From: Bacteroidetes bacterium HGW-Bacteroidetes-4
GTDB lineage: Bacteria; Bacteroidota; Bacteroidia; Bacteroidales; SZUA-534
Reading direction: 5' to 3'
Assembly (NCBI GenBank): GCA_002840905.1
Contig: PHDD01000005.1
Location: 97,630-161,629, forward strand
Length of the DNA: 64,000 bases
Below are positions 19,801 through 26,567 of the stretch, in pieces. The notes below the pieces were generated by a model, which saw only the letters and a program-made list of their open reading frames with translations, was not told the origin of the DNA and searched no databases. Each line of letters begins with the position of its first letter. Within the stretch, counting starts at the first letter, position 1. The position numbers were made by a program, and so were the translations under genes.

Positions 19801-20058
19801 GGTTTCATTATTAAAACCAATAAAGCTGGCAACCAACTCTAACCTTTCGTTTGGAAGGTTGATTATTGAGTAGTTTCCATCTAAATCGGAAACAGTTCCC
19901 TGAGTTGTGCCTTTTATTACAATGTTCACCCCAATCAGCGGTTCTCCTTTTGAATCGGTAATTTTACCAGTGATACTGGCATTTTGTGCCAAAATTCCCA
20001 AAGGAAACATGAGTATGATGACCATCTGCACGAATTTTATAGGTGTAGATTTTTTCAT
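16816..20058 (-). CDS. SusC-like TonB-dependent oligosaccharide transporter
   Basis: 1080 aa. Signal peptide about 1-24 and a carboxypeptidase-D-like regulatory domain (about 25-105, ITGKITDSKGEPLIGVNIV). A TonB-box region is followed by the classic SusC stretch SEVVVIGYGTQKKSDLT, a plug (about 120-235, PLWVVDGVV, ASSAAIYGANAASGVVLV) and a 22-strand barrel ending in aromatic YTVGINVTF. It imports oligosaccharides across the outer membrane with the SusD partner. There is no N-terminal STN domain, so it is not itself an anti-sigma signalling receptor. The gene begins 11 bp after the GH130 gene. Confidence 0.97.
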   Translation of the reverse strand: MKKSTPIKFVQMVIILMFPLGILAQNASITGKITDSKGEPLIGVNIVIKGTTQGTVSDLDGNYSIINLPNERLELVASFIGFNNETRLVDLTNRKTMIVNFTMKEDIAELSEVVVIGYGTQKKSDLTSSVASVSAADLEQARAANISEALQGRAAGVQVSSNTGAPGSNVSIKIRGVTSINGTDPLWVVDGVVTDPNTVNASDIESMEILKDASSAAIYGANAASGVVLVTTKKGKAGDTKVTFNSYMGWQKITKTIDVANGVDFANMYHEYQVLANAPARRYLTLEPDTFQTYNYQDMVFREAMMQNYDIGVSGGNEKSTFYMGIGYLNQEGILKSTDYNKITVRMNGEHKANDWLTVGLNSSYSRQETGGFEEWELKNEYANPILQALTYHSFVAPYGTKETDSEYDKGWSYTPLGNTQNPLSTISMKHRKSTTQNLSGTFFAAISPIEGLKLESRLTGNAAFNNNYNFEPIFYISGSLQNTNSSINKGVGFYQGWNWQNLITFNKTLFDVHNISLMAGYESGFGKSETMSATRYDLINQTPEMWYFDASTNNEFLSQLPFGNAQEQSGYSYLGRINYDYKGIILGQFNFRKDYSSLFGPNYRDGNFPSFSAGFKFSELDVVRNNLPFMNFGKLRYGWGKAGNNSITPYQYYSTVAFENVYGYSFNNTATSSTGASPNLFVNRSVHWEDVITSNVGVDLGFLNNRLSANIDYFERHNVGMLMVVESAWLAGWIVENPYQEGGVSDPFKNVGEFNNRGIEFSANWKEQRGPLNYGASLNMAFIKTMVGDINPDTLYRNNTKGISDYLTRTIQGQEFLPFYGFVTDGIFTSADLPNASGVVTNQPYTLNPDGDTLYSQPKARPGDFRYKDINNDGKIDDKDMVALGSPHPKFTYAFNFFAEYKLPGNWGDVDIKAFFQGAYGNKVFNATKFYLFNTDGAFNWSADYAKNHYTVELYDRNNALVTPAKENAKYPRIDPLGANENFTQLSDFYIEDASYLRLKNLEIGYTFASPITETVGIEKVRLYMGAKNLFTWTKYSGQDPEVGTTRNESGKSDPLSEGIDKAAYPVARMYTVGINVTF

Positions 20059-20069
20059 AAAATCAGTTA

Positions 20070-21236
20070 TTAATTTTTATTTATCAGCTCAATAATGGTG
20101 TTTACCGATGCTGCACTTCTCAATTGATCAGCCGGGGTGTTCATGCAGTAATCAACAAGTTGATTTATTGACGAAGTTGCCACGTGTAGTCGGGTATCGG
20201 ACGATGCATAATAGATATAAACCGTTCCATCATCATCACATATCCAACCGTTCGAGAAAACAACATTCGAAACATCGCCAATTCTTTCTTCGTTTTTCGG
20301 TGCTATAAAATGTCCGCCGGGTTTATAAATAATTTTGGTTATATCATTCAAATCTGTCATAAACATATAAAGCACATAGCGTAATCCGGCTGCGGTATTT
20401 CTAACACCATGTGCCAAATGCAACCAGCCTTTTTCTGTTTTAATAGGAGCTGGTCCCAGTCCGTTTTTTACTTCATAAACCGTATGGTAAGTTTTGTAAT
20501 CGAGAATGATTTCATTTTTTACTTCTGCCTGTTCCATGGAGTCGGTTAATCCAAAGCCTATACCACCACCAGAACCAGTGTCAATAAATCCATCCTGTGG
20601 ACGAGTATAAAGCGCGTACTTTCCGGTTACAAATTCGGGATGAAGCACCACATTCCGTTGTTGGCCCGAATAGGTAATTAAGTCAGGTAGTCTTTCCCAT
20701 GTTTTTAAGTCTTTGGTACGGGCAATACCACATTGGGCTACTGCCGAGGAGGTGTCGCCCTTAGGCGCTTTATGATCTTTTCGCTCGGTACAAAATAACC
20801 CGTATATCCAGCCATCTTTATGCTGAACCACACGCATGTCATAAACATTGGTATCAGGTTCGCTGGTTTCAGCCATTTGTATGGGATAATCCCAGAATTT
20901 GAAATTATCAATACCATTTGGGCTCTCGGCCACAGCAAAAAAGGACTTCCGGTCGTTTCCTTCAACACGGGCTACAACCAGGTATTTTCCGTTTAGTTTT
21001 ATAGCTCCGGCGTTGAAAACTGCGTTAATACCAATTCGCTCCATCAAAAAAGGGTTCGACTGTGAATTCAGATCATACCTCCAGGTTAACGGTGCATGAG
21101 CATTTGTTAACACCGGATATTTATAGCGATAGAAAATCCCATTGTAATCGCTTTTAACTTTTTTGTTTTTCCGATTAAGCAATTTTCTGTGCTCTTTTTC
21201 CAGTTTCGACAGCCGTTTAGTAATGTCAATTTTCAT
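20070..21236 (-). CDS. GH130 4-O-beta-D-mannosyl-D-glucose phosphorylase
   Basis: 388 aa, no signal peptide, cytoplasmic. It is a five-bladed beta-propeller phosphorylase of subfamily 1 type. The catalytic Asp is in NVYDMRV (Asp133, corresponding to Asp131 of the B. fragilis enzyme). Phosphate-binding basic residues are in the [11 protein letters not shown] and [12 protein letters not shown] contexts. Reaction: mannosyl-glucose + phosphate to mannose-1-phosphate + glucose. With the epimerase at 9978-11192 it removes the need for a beta-mannosidase, and none is seen in the window. A 174-bp gap upstream (21237-21410) may carry a second promoter, but I see no clear consensus there. Confidence 0.93.
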   Translation of the reverse strand: MKIDITKRLSKLEKEHRKLLNRKNKKVKSDYNGIFYRYKYPVLTNAHAPLTWRYDLNSQSNPFLMERIGINAVFNAGAIKLNGKYLVVARVEGNDRKSFFAVAESPNGIDNFKFWDYPIQMAETSEPDTNVYDMRVVQHKDGWIYGLFCTERKDHKAPKGDTSSAVAQCGIARTKDLKTWERLPDLITYSGQQRNVVLHPEFVTGKYALYTRPQDGFIDTGSGGGIGFGLTDSMEQAEVKNEIILDYKTYHTVYEVKNGLGPAPIKTEKGWLHLAHGVRNTAAGLRYVLYMFMTDLNDITKIIYKPGGHFIAPKNEERIGDVSNVVFSNGWICDDDGTVYIYYASSDTRLHVATSSINQLVDYCMNTPADQLRSAASVNTIIELINKN

Positions 21237-21410
21237 TGGTAAAATTTGAATTTTAAAATTACAAAATATTTAGTGTATTTTTAACACATTAAATGTTTTT
21301 TACAAGTTTTTTTTCTCTTTTTTTGTAAAGTTTATCGTAAATACATATAATAAATTATTTATAAATCAACTTATAGACTTTAGGCACCAGCTGATGTTTA
21401 ATTTAAATGT

Positions 21411-23153
21411 TTAATTTACACTTATTAGATTTAATTCTACCGCTACAATTTCTATTGTTGAAGCAGTATCTCTTTCCATTTTTAAAACCAAATCGTTAAT
21501 TCCTTTTTTTAAATTGAGCTGTCCTGCTTTAAAAACCTTCCGGTTGATTGAATCGGTATTCCTGGTAATTTCTCCATTCGCTGAATTTGGATACTCAGAA
21601 AAGTCCTCACTTTGCAGTGTAAAACATAAAGTATCCTTCCCCATTGAAAGTTCATAGTTAGAAACCACAGGATTGGTTGGCCAATTACACATAACCAACA
21701 CTTCGTAATTGCCGTCGTTTTGAATGGTTAATTCCCAATAAATGGAATCGTCTGAAAGATTTGTTTTGGCGGCATTGTTTTTCAGCTCCTCTCCCGAAAT
21801 CATTCTTAACTTCCAAAACGCTTCATCGACTGCTAATTTTACCCGGGTTGAATGGTTAATAGTGTCAGAATTGGTATTGTTTATATGGGCTTTTGACAAC
21901 CATTGATTATAGTTTTCAAATAATCTGTTGGCTTCTTCCTGATAACTATTTATAGCGTTCTTCCGTTGGTATTTATCTGAAATTATATTGTAAAATTGTT
22001 GATTCTGATTGTTTATTACCAGCAGAAAGCTGTCAGAACGAACGGCTCCCCAATTATTACCAGCGGTATTGTTTTGAATATATTCATACAAATATCGATT
22101 GGGAAACTCTTTTTTGTTTTCTTTTAGCCAGGGAACCAGACTTATTCCATCAAATAGTTCTTCCCTGAAAGGAATTTTCAATAAATGGAGCAAAGTGGGC
22201 GCCAAATCAACATGTGCTGCACTAATTGTATAAACCACTTGGTTTGTAAGGTTACCTTTGGGAAACGACAGAATAAACGGAGAACGCATGCCGCCCTCGT
22301 TAACTTCGGCTTTCCGTCCTTTTAAACCGGCATTATAGCGCAAATAAGCAGGACCATTATCGCTCAAAAAAACAACAATGGTATTTTCTACGAGGTCAAG
22401 ATGCTCCAATAGATGGATAATTCGGTTAAAGTTGAAATCAATATTCTCGCACATTCCATAAATGGTAGAAGTATGGTGGTCTAAAGAAAGTGCTTTGTAT
22501 TTTTGGTAATAAAAATCAGGAACCTGATATGGTTCATGAGGAGTACTATAAGCTACAAAAGTCAAAAAAGGCTGTTTTTTATTTCGTTGAATAAAGGCCA
22601 ACGTTGAATCAGTAAGTACATCAGTTATGTACCCCTTACTTTGAGCAGGAATACCATTGTATTCCAATTTCACATCAAAATGGCTGCTAGTTCTATCCTT
22701 AAAGCCAAAGAAATAATCAAATCCTTGTTCACGAGGGTTTTTGTTTTTATTTAAACCGTTTTGCCATTTCCCAAAATAGGCGGTTTGGTAACCGAAATTT
22801 TTTAACCATTCCGCTATATTTTGTTCATTTGAAGACTCCCCTTGGTTTTGTTGCGCTGTTAATAAACCATCGGAATCAATCTGATATTTTCCGGTAAGTA
22901 AACTGGCAAGGCTTTGGGATCCCAATGGCGACACATAAAACCTATCGATAACTACTCCGTTTTTTGCCAGCGAATCAAGCGTTGGAGTCTGGATCATTTG
23001 ATTTCCATTAAAACCTACATCACCATATCCCATATCGTCGGTAAGCACAATAAGAATATTTGGTTTAGCTCCTTTAATGTTATCTAATGAAAAGAAAAGC
23101 ATTAGGGTGGCAAAAAAAATAAGTCCAATTATATATAGGTGTATTTTTTTCAT
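21411..23153 (-). CDS. Sulfatase-fold protein lacking the formylglycine signature (probably not an active sulfatase)
   Basis: 580 aa, N-terminal signal or anchor (residues 5-22). The alkaline-phosphatase/sulfatase fold is clear: metal motif VLTDDMGYGDVG (37-47), then SSHFDV, TPHEPYQ and VVFLSDNGPAYLRYN. The activation signature, normally C/S-x-P-x-R followed by A-x-L-L-T-G, reads G78-S-Q-S-L82 and then ASLLTGKY. Both the Cys/Ser that becomes formylglycine and the Pro and Arg are gone, and the Gly codon is GGA, two changes from Cys. A C-terminal jelly-roll (about 455-580) is added. Its ATG abuts the symporter stop codon (TAAATG), so translation is coupled. Possible roles: carbohydrate binding, a phospho- or other hydrolase, or a decayed enzyme. 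Confidence 0.8.
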   Translation of the reverse strand: MKKIHLYIIGLIFFATLMLFFSLDNIKGAKPNILIVLTDDMGYGDVGFNGNQMIQTPTLDSLAKNGVVIDRFYVSPLGSQSLASLLTGKYQIDSDGLLTAQQNQGESSNEQNIAEWLKNFGYQTAYFGKWQNGLNKNKNPREQGFDYFFGFKDRTSSHFDVKLEYNGIPAQSKGYITDVLTDSTLAFIQRNKKQPFLTFVAYSTPHEPYQVPDFYYQKYKALSLDHHTSTIYGMCENIDFNFNRIIHLLEHLDLVENTIVVFLSDNGPAYLRYNAGLKGRKAEVNEGGMRSPFILSFPKGNLTNQVVYTISAAHVDLAPTLLHLLKIPFREELFDGISLVPWLKENKKEFPNRYLYEYIQNNTAGNNWGAVRSDSFLLVINNQNQQFYNIISDKYQRKNAINSYQEEANRLFENYNQWLSKAHINNTNSDTINHSTRVKLAVDEAFWKLRMISGEELKNNAAKTNLSDDSIYWELTIQNDGNYEVLVMCNWPTNPVVSNYELSMGKDTLCFTLQSEDFSEYPNSANGEITRNTDSINRKVFKAGQLNLKKGINDLVLKMERDTASTIEIVAVELNLISVN

Positions 23154-24995
23154 TTAGCTTGCTTTATCGTTTTCTGCGGGTAATTTGTCCCACCATGTTT
23201 TTTTCATAATAACTCCACAAACCAGAATAATTCCAATAGAAATAAGAAGGGGAAAGGGCTGACGCAATACAATGTAAATAGGGAAAATCACCAATGCGGT
23301 TTGTGCAATTGTACCAATTCCCACATTAAACATGTCGCGCCAAAAATTTTCGTTCCTTTTAAACCCGGGGTTTTCAGCCAGCACTTTATCGTGAATGGGT
23401 TTCCAAAATCCCCAGGGACGAACGTTTTTATAGAACCTTTTCAATGTTTCATCATCAGTTGGAGGGGCCAAATAGGTTCCTATAACACAACCAGCCACTG
23501 AAATTAGCAGAATCAGCGGAAAATAATAGAGATCGAGCGTTTGTGTAAAAATCAAAGGGAAAATAAGCGCCGGAATAATACCCGCAAGCATGCCTGCAAA
23601 AAATCCGGTTCCGTTGAATCGCCACCAATACCATTTTAGCATGTTCGATGCCACATAGCTTCCAAAAAGGGCCGATACTATCCACTGCAAAATGGAATTT
23701 ACATCGAGTGCAAAAACTCCAAACACAATACTTATAGCCACCACAAGAATTCCGGTAACATAATTGGTGCGGTTTACCTGCTTGTTTGTAGCCGCGGGTT
23801 TAATGTATTTCAGGTAAATATCGTTAACAATATAAGCCTGCGCAGCATTTAGTGTTCCGGCAAAAGTTGACATAAAAGCAGCCAACAATCCAGCAAGTAA
23901 AAGACCCATAAATCCGACAGGAACAAACTGATTTATGGCTGAAGGTAAAATCTGTTCAAAATCAATACGTCCTCCTACCAAAAGGTTCAGCTTGTCGTAA
24001 TACAGTATAGCCAATACTGCGAAACCTGCAATCATAAAATAGCGGGCTGGCATTAAAACCACCGAAACAAAACCCGACATTTTTGCTGCATCGCGTGGCG
24101 ATCGGGTGGAAAGAATTTTTTGCATATCATAATTCGGTGCCGGACCTGCAGCACTAACTAAAATACCTTTAAAAAGCATCATGCTAAAAAAGATACTGAA
24201 CAAAGAATAACCATCGCTGGCAATTTTTGTATTCACCTCGTCGATAATTCCTGACCAGTCCATATTTAATTTAGCACCAAAAAACGGGCTCATCCAATCT
24301 TCAGGAACATTAAGCGCTTCAAATTCCAGGGCCTTCATGGCTATAACCCCAATTACCACCGCCGAGACGGTCATAATTAAATATTGTACCACATCGGCCC
24401 AAACAATGCTGGTCATTCCTCCTAAAATGGCATAGAACATGGCAAAGAGGGTGAAAACTATTCCATAAATATGAGGAATATAGGTTTCGGGAACTTCAAA
24501 AGGAATGTAGCCGGCAAACAATTCCCAGGGAATAAAGATCTGCACAAATTTTCCCAGGCCAATAAACCCATATGCCAAAAAACCAAGACAACTTATTAAT
24601 GCAAAAACTACAACTATTCCATGCGAGAGTTTCCCGTCTTTTCCGGTTCCAAACCGGGTTGTCATCCATTCGGCTCCCGTAGTTGCATTTGAACGGCGTA
24701 GCCAGATTGATAAAAACACCATTAAAAACACTTGATTAAAAACCGGCCACAACCAGGGTATCCAAATACTTTTTAAACCATAAACAAAAGCTAAGGTTAC
24801 CAGCCACATGGTTCCCGAGATGTCGAACATTCCTGATGCATTCGACAAACCCAGCAAATACCAGGGAAGTTTATTCCCACCCAACATATAGGCTGTTTTG
24901 TCTTTTTGAGCACGCTTTTTTAATACCAAACCAATAATTATAGTTGAGAGTAAATAAATGGCAATAATGGTTAAATCAAATGCAGTTAATCTCAT
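23154..24995 (-). CDS. Sodium/solute symporter (SSS family), likely mannobiose/mannosyl-glucose importer
   Basis: 613 aa, about 14 transmembrane helices spread along the chain, starting LTIIAIYLLSTIIIGLVL, with GGNKLPWYLLGLSNASGMFD in the conserved SSS first loop. The same gene order with epimerase and GH130 occurs in the B. fragilis mannobiose pathway, so disaccharide uptake across the inner membrane is expected. It lies 9 bp after the GH26 gene and is directly fused in translation to the sulfatase-fold gene. Substrate is inferred from context only. Confidence 0.88.
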   Translation of the reverse strand: MRLTAFDLTIIAIYLLSTIIIGLVLKKRAQKDKTAYMLGGNKLPWYLLGLSNASGMFDISGTMWLVTLAFVYGLKSIWIPWLWPVFNQVFLMVFLSIWLRRSNATTGAEWMTTRFGTGKDGKLSHGIVVVFALISCLGFLAYGFIGLGKFVQIFIPWELFAGYIPFEVPETYIPHIYGIVFTLFAMFYAILGGMTSIVWADVVQYLIMTVSAVVIGVIAMKALEFEALNVPEDWMSPFFGAKLNMDWSGIIDEVNTKIASDGYSLFSIFFSMMLFKGILVSAAGPAPNYDMQKILSTRSPRDAAKMSGFVSVVLMPARYFMIAGFAVLAILYYDKLNLLVGGRIDFEQILPSAINQFVPVGFMGLLLAGLLAAFMSTFAGTLNAAQAYIVNDIYLKYIKPAATNKQVNRTNYVTGILVVAISIVFGVFALDVNSILQWIVSALFGSYVASNMLKWYWWRFNGTGFFAGMLAGIIPALIFPLIFTQTLDLYYFPLILLISVAGCVIGTYLAPPTDDETLKRFYKNVRPWGFWKPIHDKVLAENPGFKRNENFWRDMFNVGIGTIAQTALVIFPIYIVLRQPFPLLISIGIILVCGVIMKKTWWDKLPAENDKAS

Positions 24996-25004
24996 AAAGG
25001 TTAT

Positions 25005-26111
25005 TTAATGAATATCGTTTAAAAACAGGGTTAAAGGATGATTTTTAAAGGTTATAAAATCAGGGACACTGGTATGTCCGGGATAAGGAGCATAAAAATG
25101 ATCGGGTCGAGCGTTACGCCACAGTAACACCCACAATGGTTTGGTTTGTAATTTGCTGGTGGCAATCACGGGCAATAAAACTTCTGAAAACCACAAACTG
25201 TCGGATAAAGTTTCAAAGCCCGTTTCCGATAAAGTATAAAGTTTATTTTTTTCTGAGGCCAGTTTTGAAATTATAGATAGGCAATTGATGGTTTTATCCA
25301 AAGTTTCGCGACTTTTGATTCCCTTGTAATCATCTACGCCAAGAATGTCAACATAGTCATCGCCGGGATAGAATTCAAGGTATTCAGCTGCTGTTTCATA
25401 TACATCGGTCGAATAGCTATAAACCAATTGATGCATCTGCTTCTTTTCTCTGAAATAATCGACCGTAAAACGAAAGAGGTTTTTATATTCATCGGCAGTG
25501 CACGATTTGGTTCCCCACCAAAACCAGTGCCCATTCATTTCGTGATACGGACGAAAAATTACCGGGATTAACTTGCCTTCACTATCGGTTAATGCATTAA
25601 AAAATTCAGCAAGTAAATCGAGTTTTTGTAAAAAAACTTCATGCTTTTCTCCGCCTGGAAGCAAATCAGGAATGTTTGTGTTCAAATCCCACGAACTTGC
25701 ACCAGTATGCATATTTCGCGCATGCCAACTATAAGTATTTATTCCTCCTTTTTGATGAACTATACTTGCCCAGTAAAGCATCCGTTCAAACGACACGCCA
25801 TCAATATTTATTGAATCACCTATATGCCCTAAATCCCAACCAAAAACTGCCGGAAAATCGCCACAAACATCATTTATATCGGATCGAAAATCAGAGCCTT
25901 CCCAGCCAATTCCATAAGCTACAGCATCCTGATGCCCCAGCATGCTTCCTTTTCTACTAAGCATCTCCAGTTTTGCAAACAAAGCCAATGATTCTGGCGA
26001 AGCTGATTTATCACTGTGACGGAACTGAGAATCAAAATTTGATTCATTATTACAGGACAGGATTAAACCAGCTAAAGCCAAAACCACAAATAAACCTAAA
26101 CATCTAATCAT
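25005..26111 (-). CDS. GH26 beta-mannanase lipoprotein (first gene of the locus)
   Basis: 368 aa, lipobox LILSC (Cys20). Catalytic residues: acid/base Glu191 in IFRPYHEMNGHWFWWG and nucleophile Glu296 in YTLSETGFE. It has the GH26 features HQDAVAYG and the YSTD and FYPGDDYVDILGVDDY strands. Its company with the symporter resembles the B. fragilis mannobiose-releasing GH26 operon. The ATG at 26111 lies about 20 nt from a predicted transcription start. It is the first gene behind the repeated operator at 26166-26223 and is therefore probably the most directly induced one. Confidence 0.92.
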   Translation of the reverse strand: MIRCLGLFVVLALAGLILSCNNESNFDSQFRHSDKSASPESLALFAKLEMLSRKGSMLGHQDAVAYGIGWEGSDFRSDINDVCGDFPAVFGWDLGHIGDSINIDGVSFERMLYWASIVHQKGGINTYSWHARNMHTGASSWDLNTNIPDLLPGGEKHEVFLQKLDLLAEFFNALTDSEGKLIPVIFRPYHEMNGHWFWWGTKSCTADEYKNLFRFTVDYFREKKQMHQLVYSYSTDVYETAAEYLEFYPGDDYVDILGVDDYKGIKSRETLDKTINCLSIISKLASEKNKLYTLSETGFETLSDSLWFSEVLLPVIATSKLQTKPLWVLLWRNARPDHFYAPYPGHTSVPDFITFKNHPLTLFLNDIH

Positions 26112-26137
26112 GAAAAAAAATTACATAATTGCACAAC

Positions 26138-26145
26138 CAAAACTA
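26138..26145 (-). promoter_or_regulatory. Predicted -7 element (TAGTTTTG) of the mannan operon
   Basis: On the minus strand the sequence TAGTTTTG matches the Bacteroidota -7 consensus TAnnTTTG exactly. It lies 27 bp upstream of the GH26 ATG. The expected -33 zone, about 20 bp further upstream, falls inside the proximal direct repeat (TTGAAA), as expected for an activator-dependent promoter. Confidence 0.5.
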
Positions 26146-26165
26146 CAAACAAGCGCCTGTAGCCC

Positions 26166-26223
26166 GTTTCAACTATGTACCCAAATCGTTTAGCTATGTA
26201 TCATCGCTTTCAATTATGTAACC
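26166..26223 (-). promoter_or_regulatory. Three direct repeats, 20-21 bp apart: predicted regulator binding site
   Basis: Read on the minus strand the units are GGTTACATAATTGAAAG (26223-26207), TGATACATAGCTAAACG (26203-26187) and GGGTACATAGTTGAAAC (26182-26166). The shared core is TACATA(A/G)(T/C)T(G/A)AA. Start-to-start spacing is 20 and 21 bp, two helical turns, the arrangement expected for AraC-type DNA-binding domains bound side by side. The proximal unit overlaps the predicted -33 region. The nearby hybrid two-component regulator has such a domain. Confidence 0.6.
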
Positions 26224-26567
26224 GGCTCCTTTTACTTTGGTAACACAAAACAACCCATTGTGCTGATTAAATGCGGTTTAATGCACAAGAAATAAAACAC
26301 CTGTTTTAAACATGATTTATGAATACTTAAAAATTTCAGAAAAGTCTATCAATATAAAGAAGACGACAAAAAGGAATCTTATAAAAAAACAACAAGCCCA
26401 CTACGGTTAATTTCAGAATAAAATGCATTTGGAAATAAAATGTGACAACAGTTATAAAAAAACATTTGATTTTGATACATTTCTATAACTCCTCAGCATT
26501 AGCTATTCGTTATTTTACCCTATAATAAAAACATTTTACGCCCAATGGTTTTCACAGTCGTTAAAAA

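Larger units (their letters stand above)
26112..26567. other. Divergent intergenic region (456 bp)
   Basis: AT-rich region between the minus-strand mannan locus and the plus-strand receptor cassette. It holds the predicted GH26 promoter and three direct repeats near its left side. The right half (26230-26567) is AT-rich with no gene. A TATAAT-like string at 26521-26526 is of the wrong consensus for this phylum. Confidence 0.6.

Noticed and set aside
21237..21410. Second mannan promoter upstream of GH130
   Set aside because: ATATTTTG resembles the -7 element but lacks the TA, with no -33 partner and no copy of the 21-bp repeats in the same orientation; not strong enough to call.
26476..26491. 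TACATTTCTA string near the receptor promoter resembling the motif at 531-540
   Set aside because: Single short AT-rich match without phased copies; likely chance.
26521..26526. TATAAT as a -10 box for the receptor cassette
   Set aside because: Bacteroidota housekeeping promoters use TAnnTTTG; no matching -33/-35 element at proper spacing.
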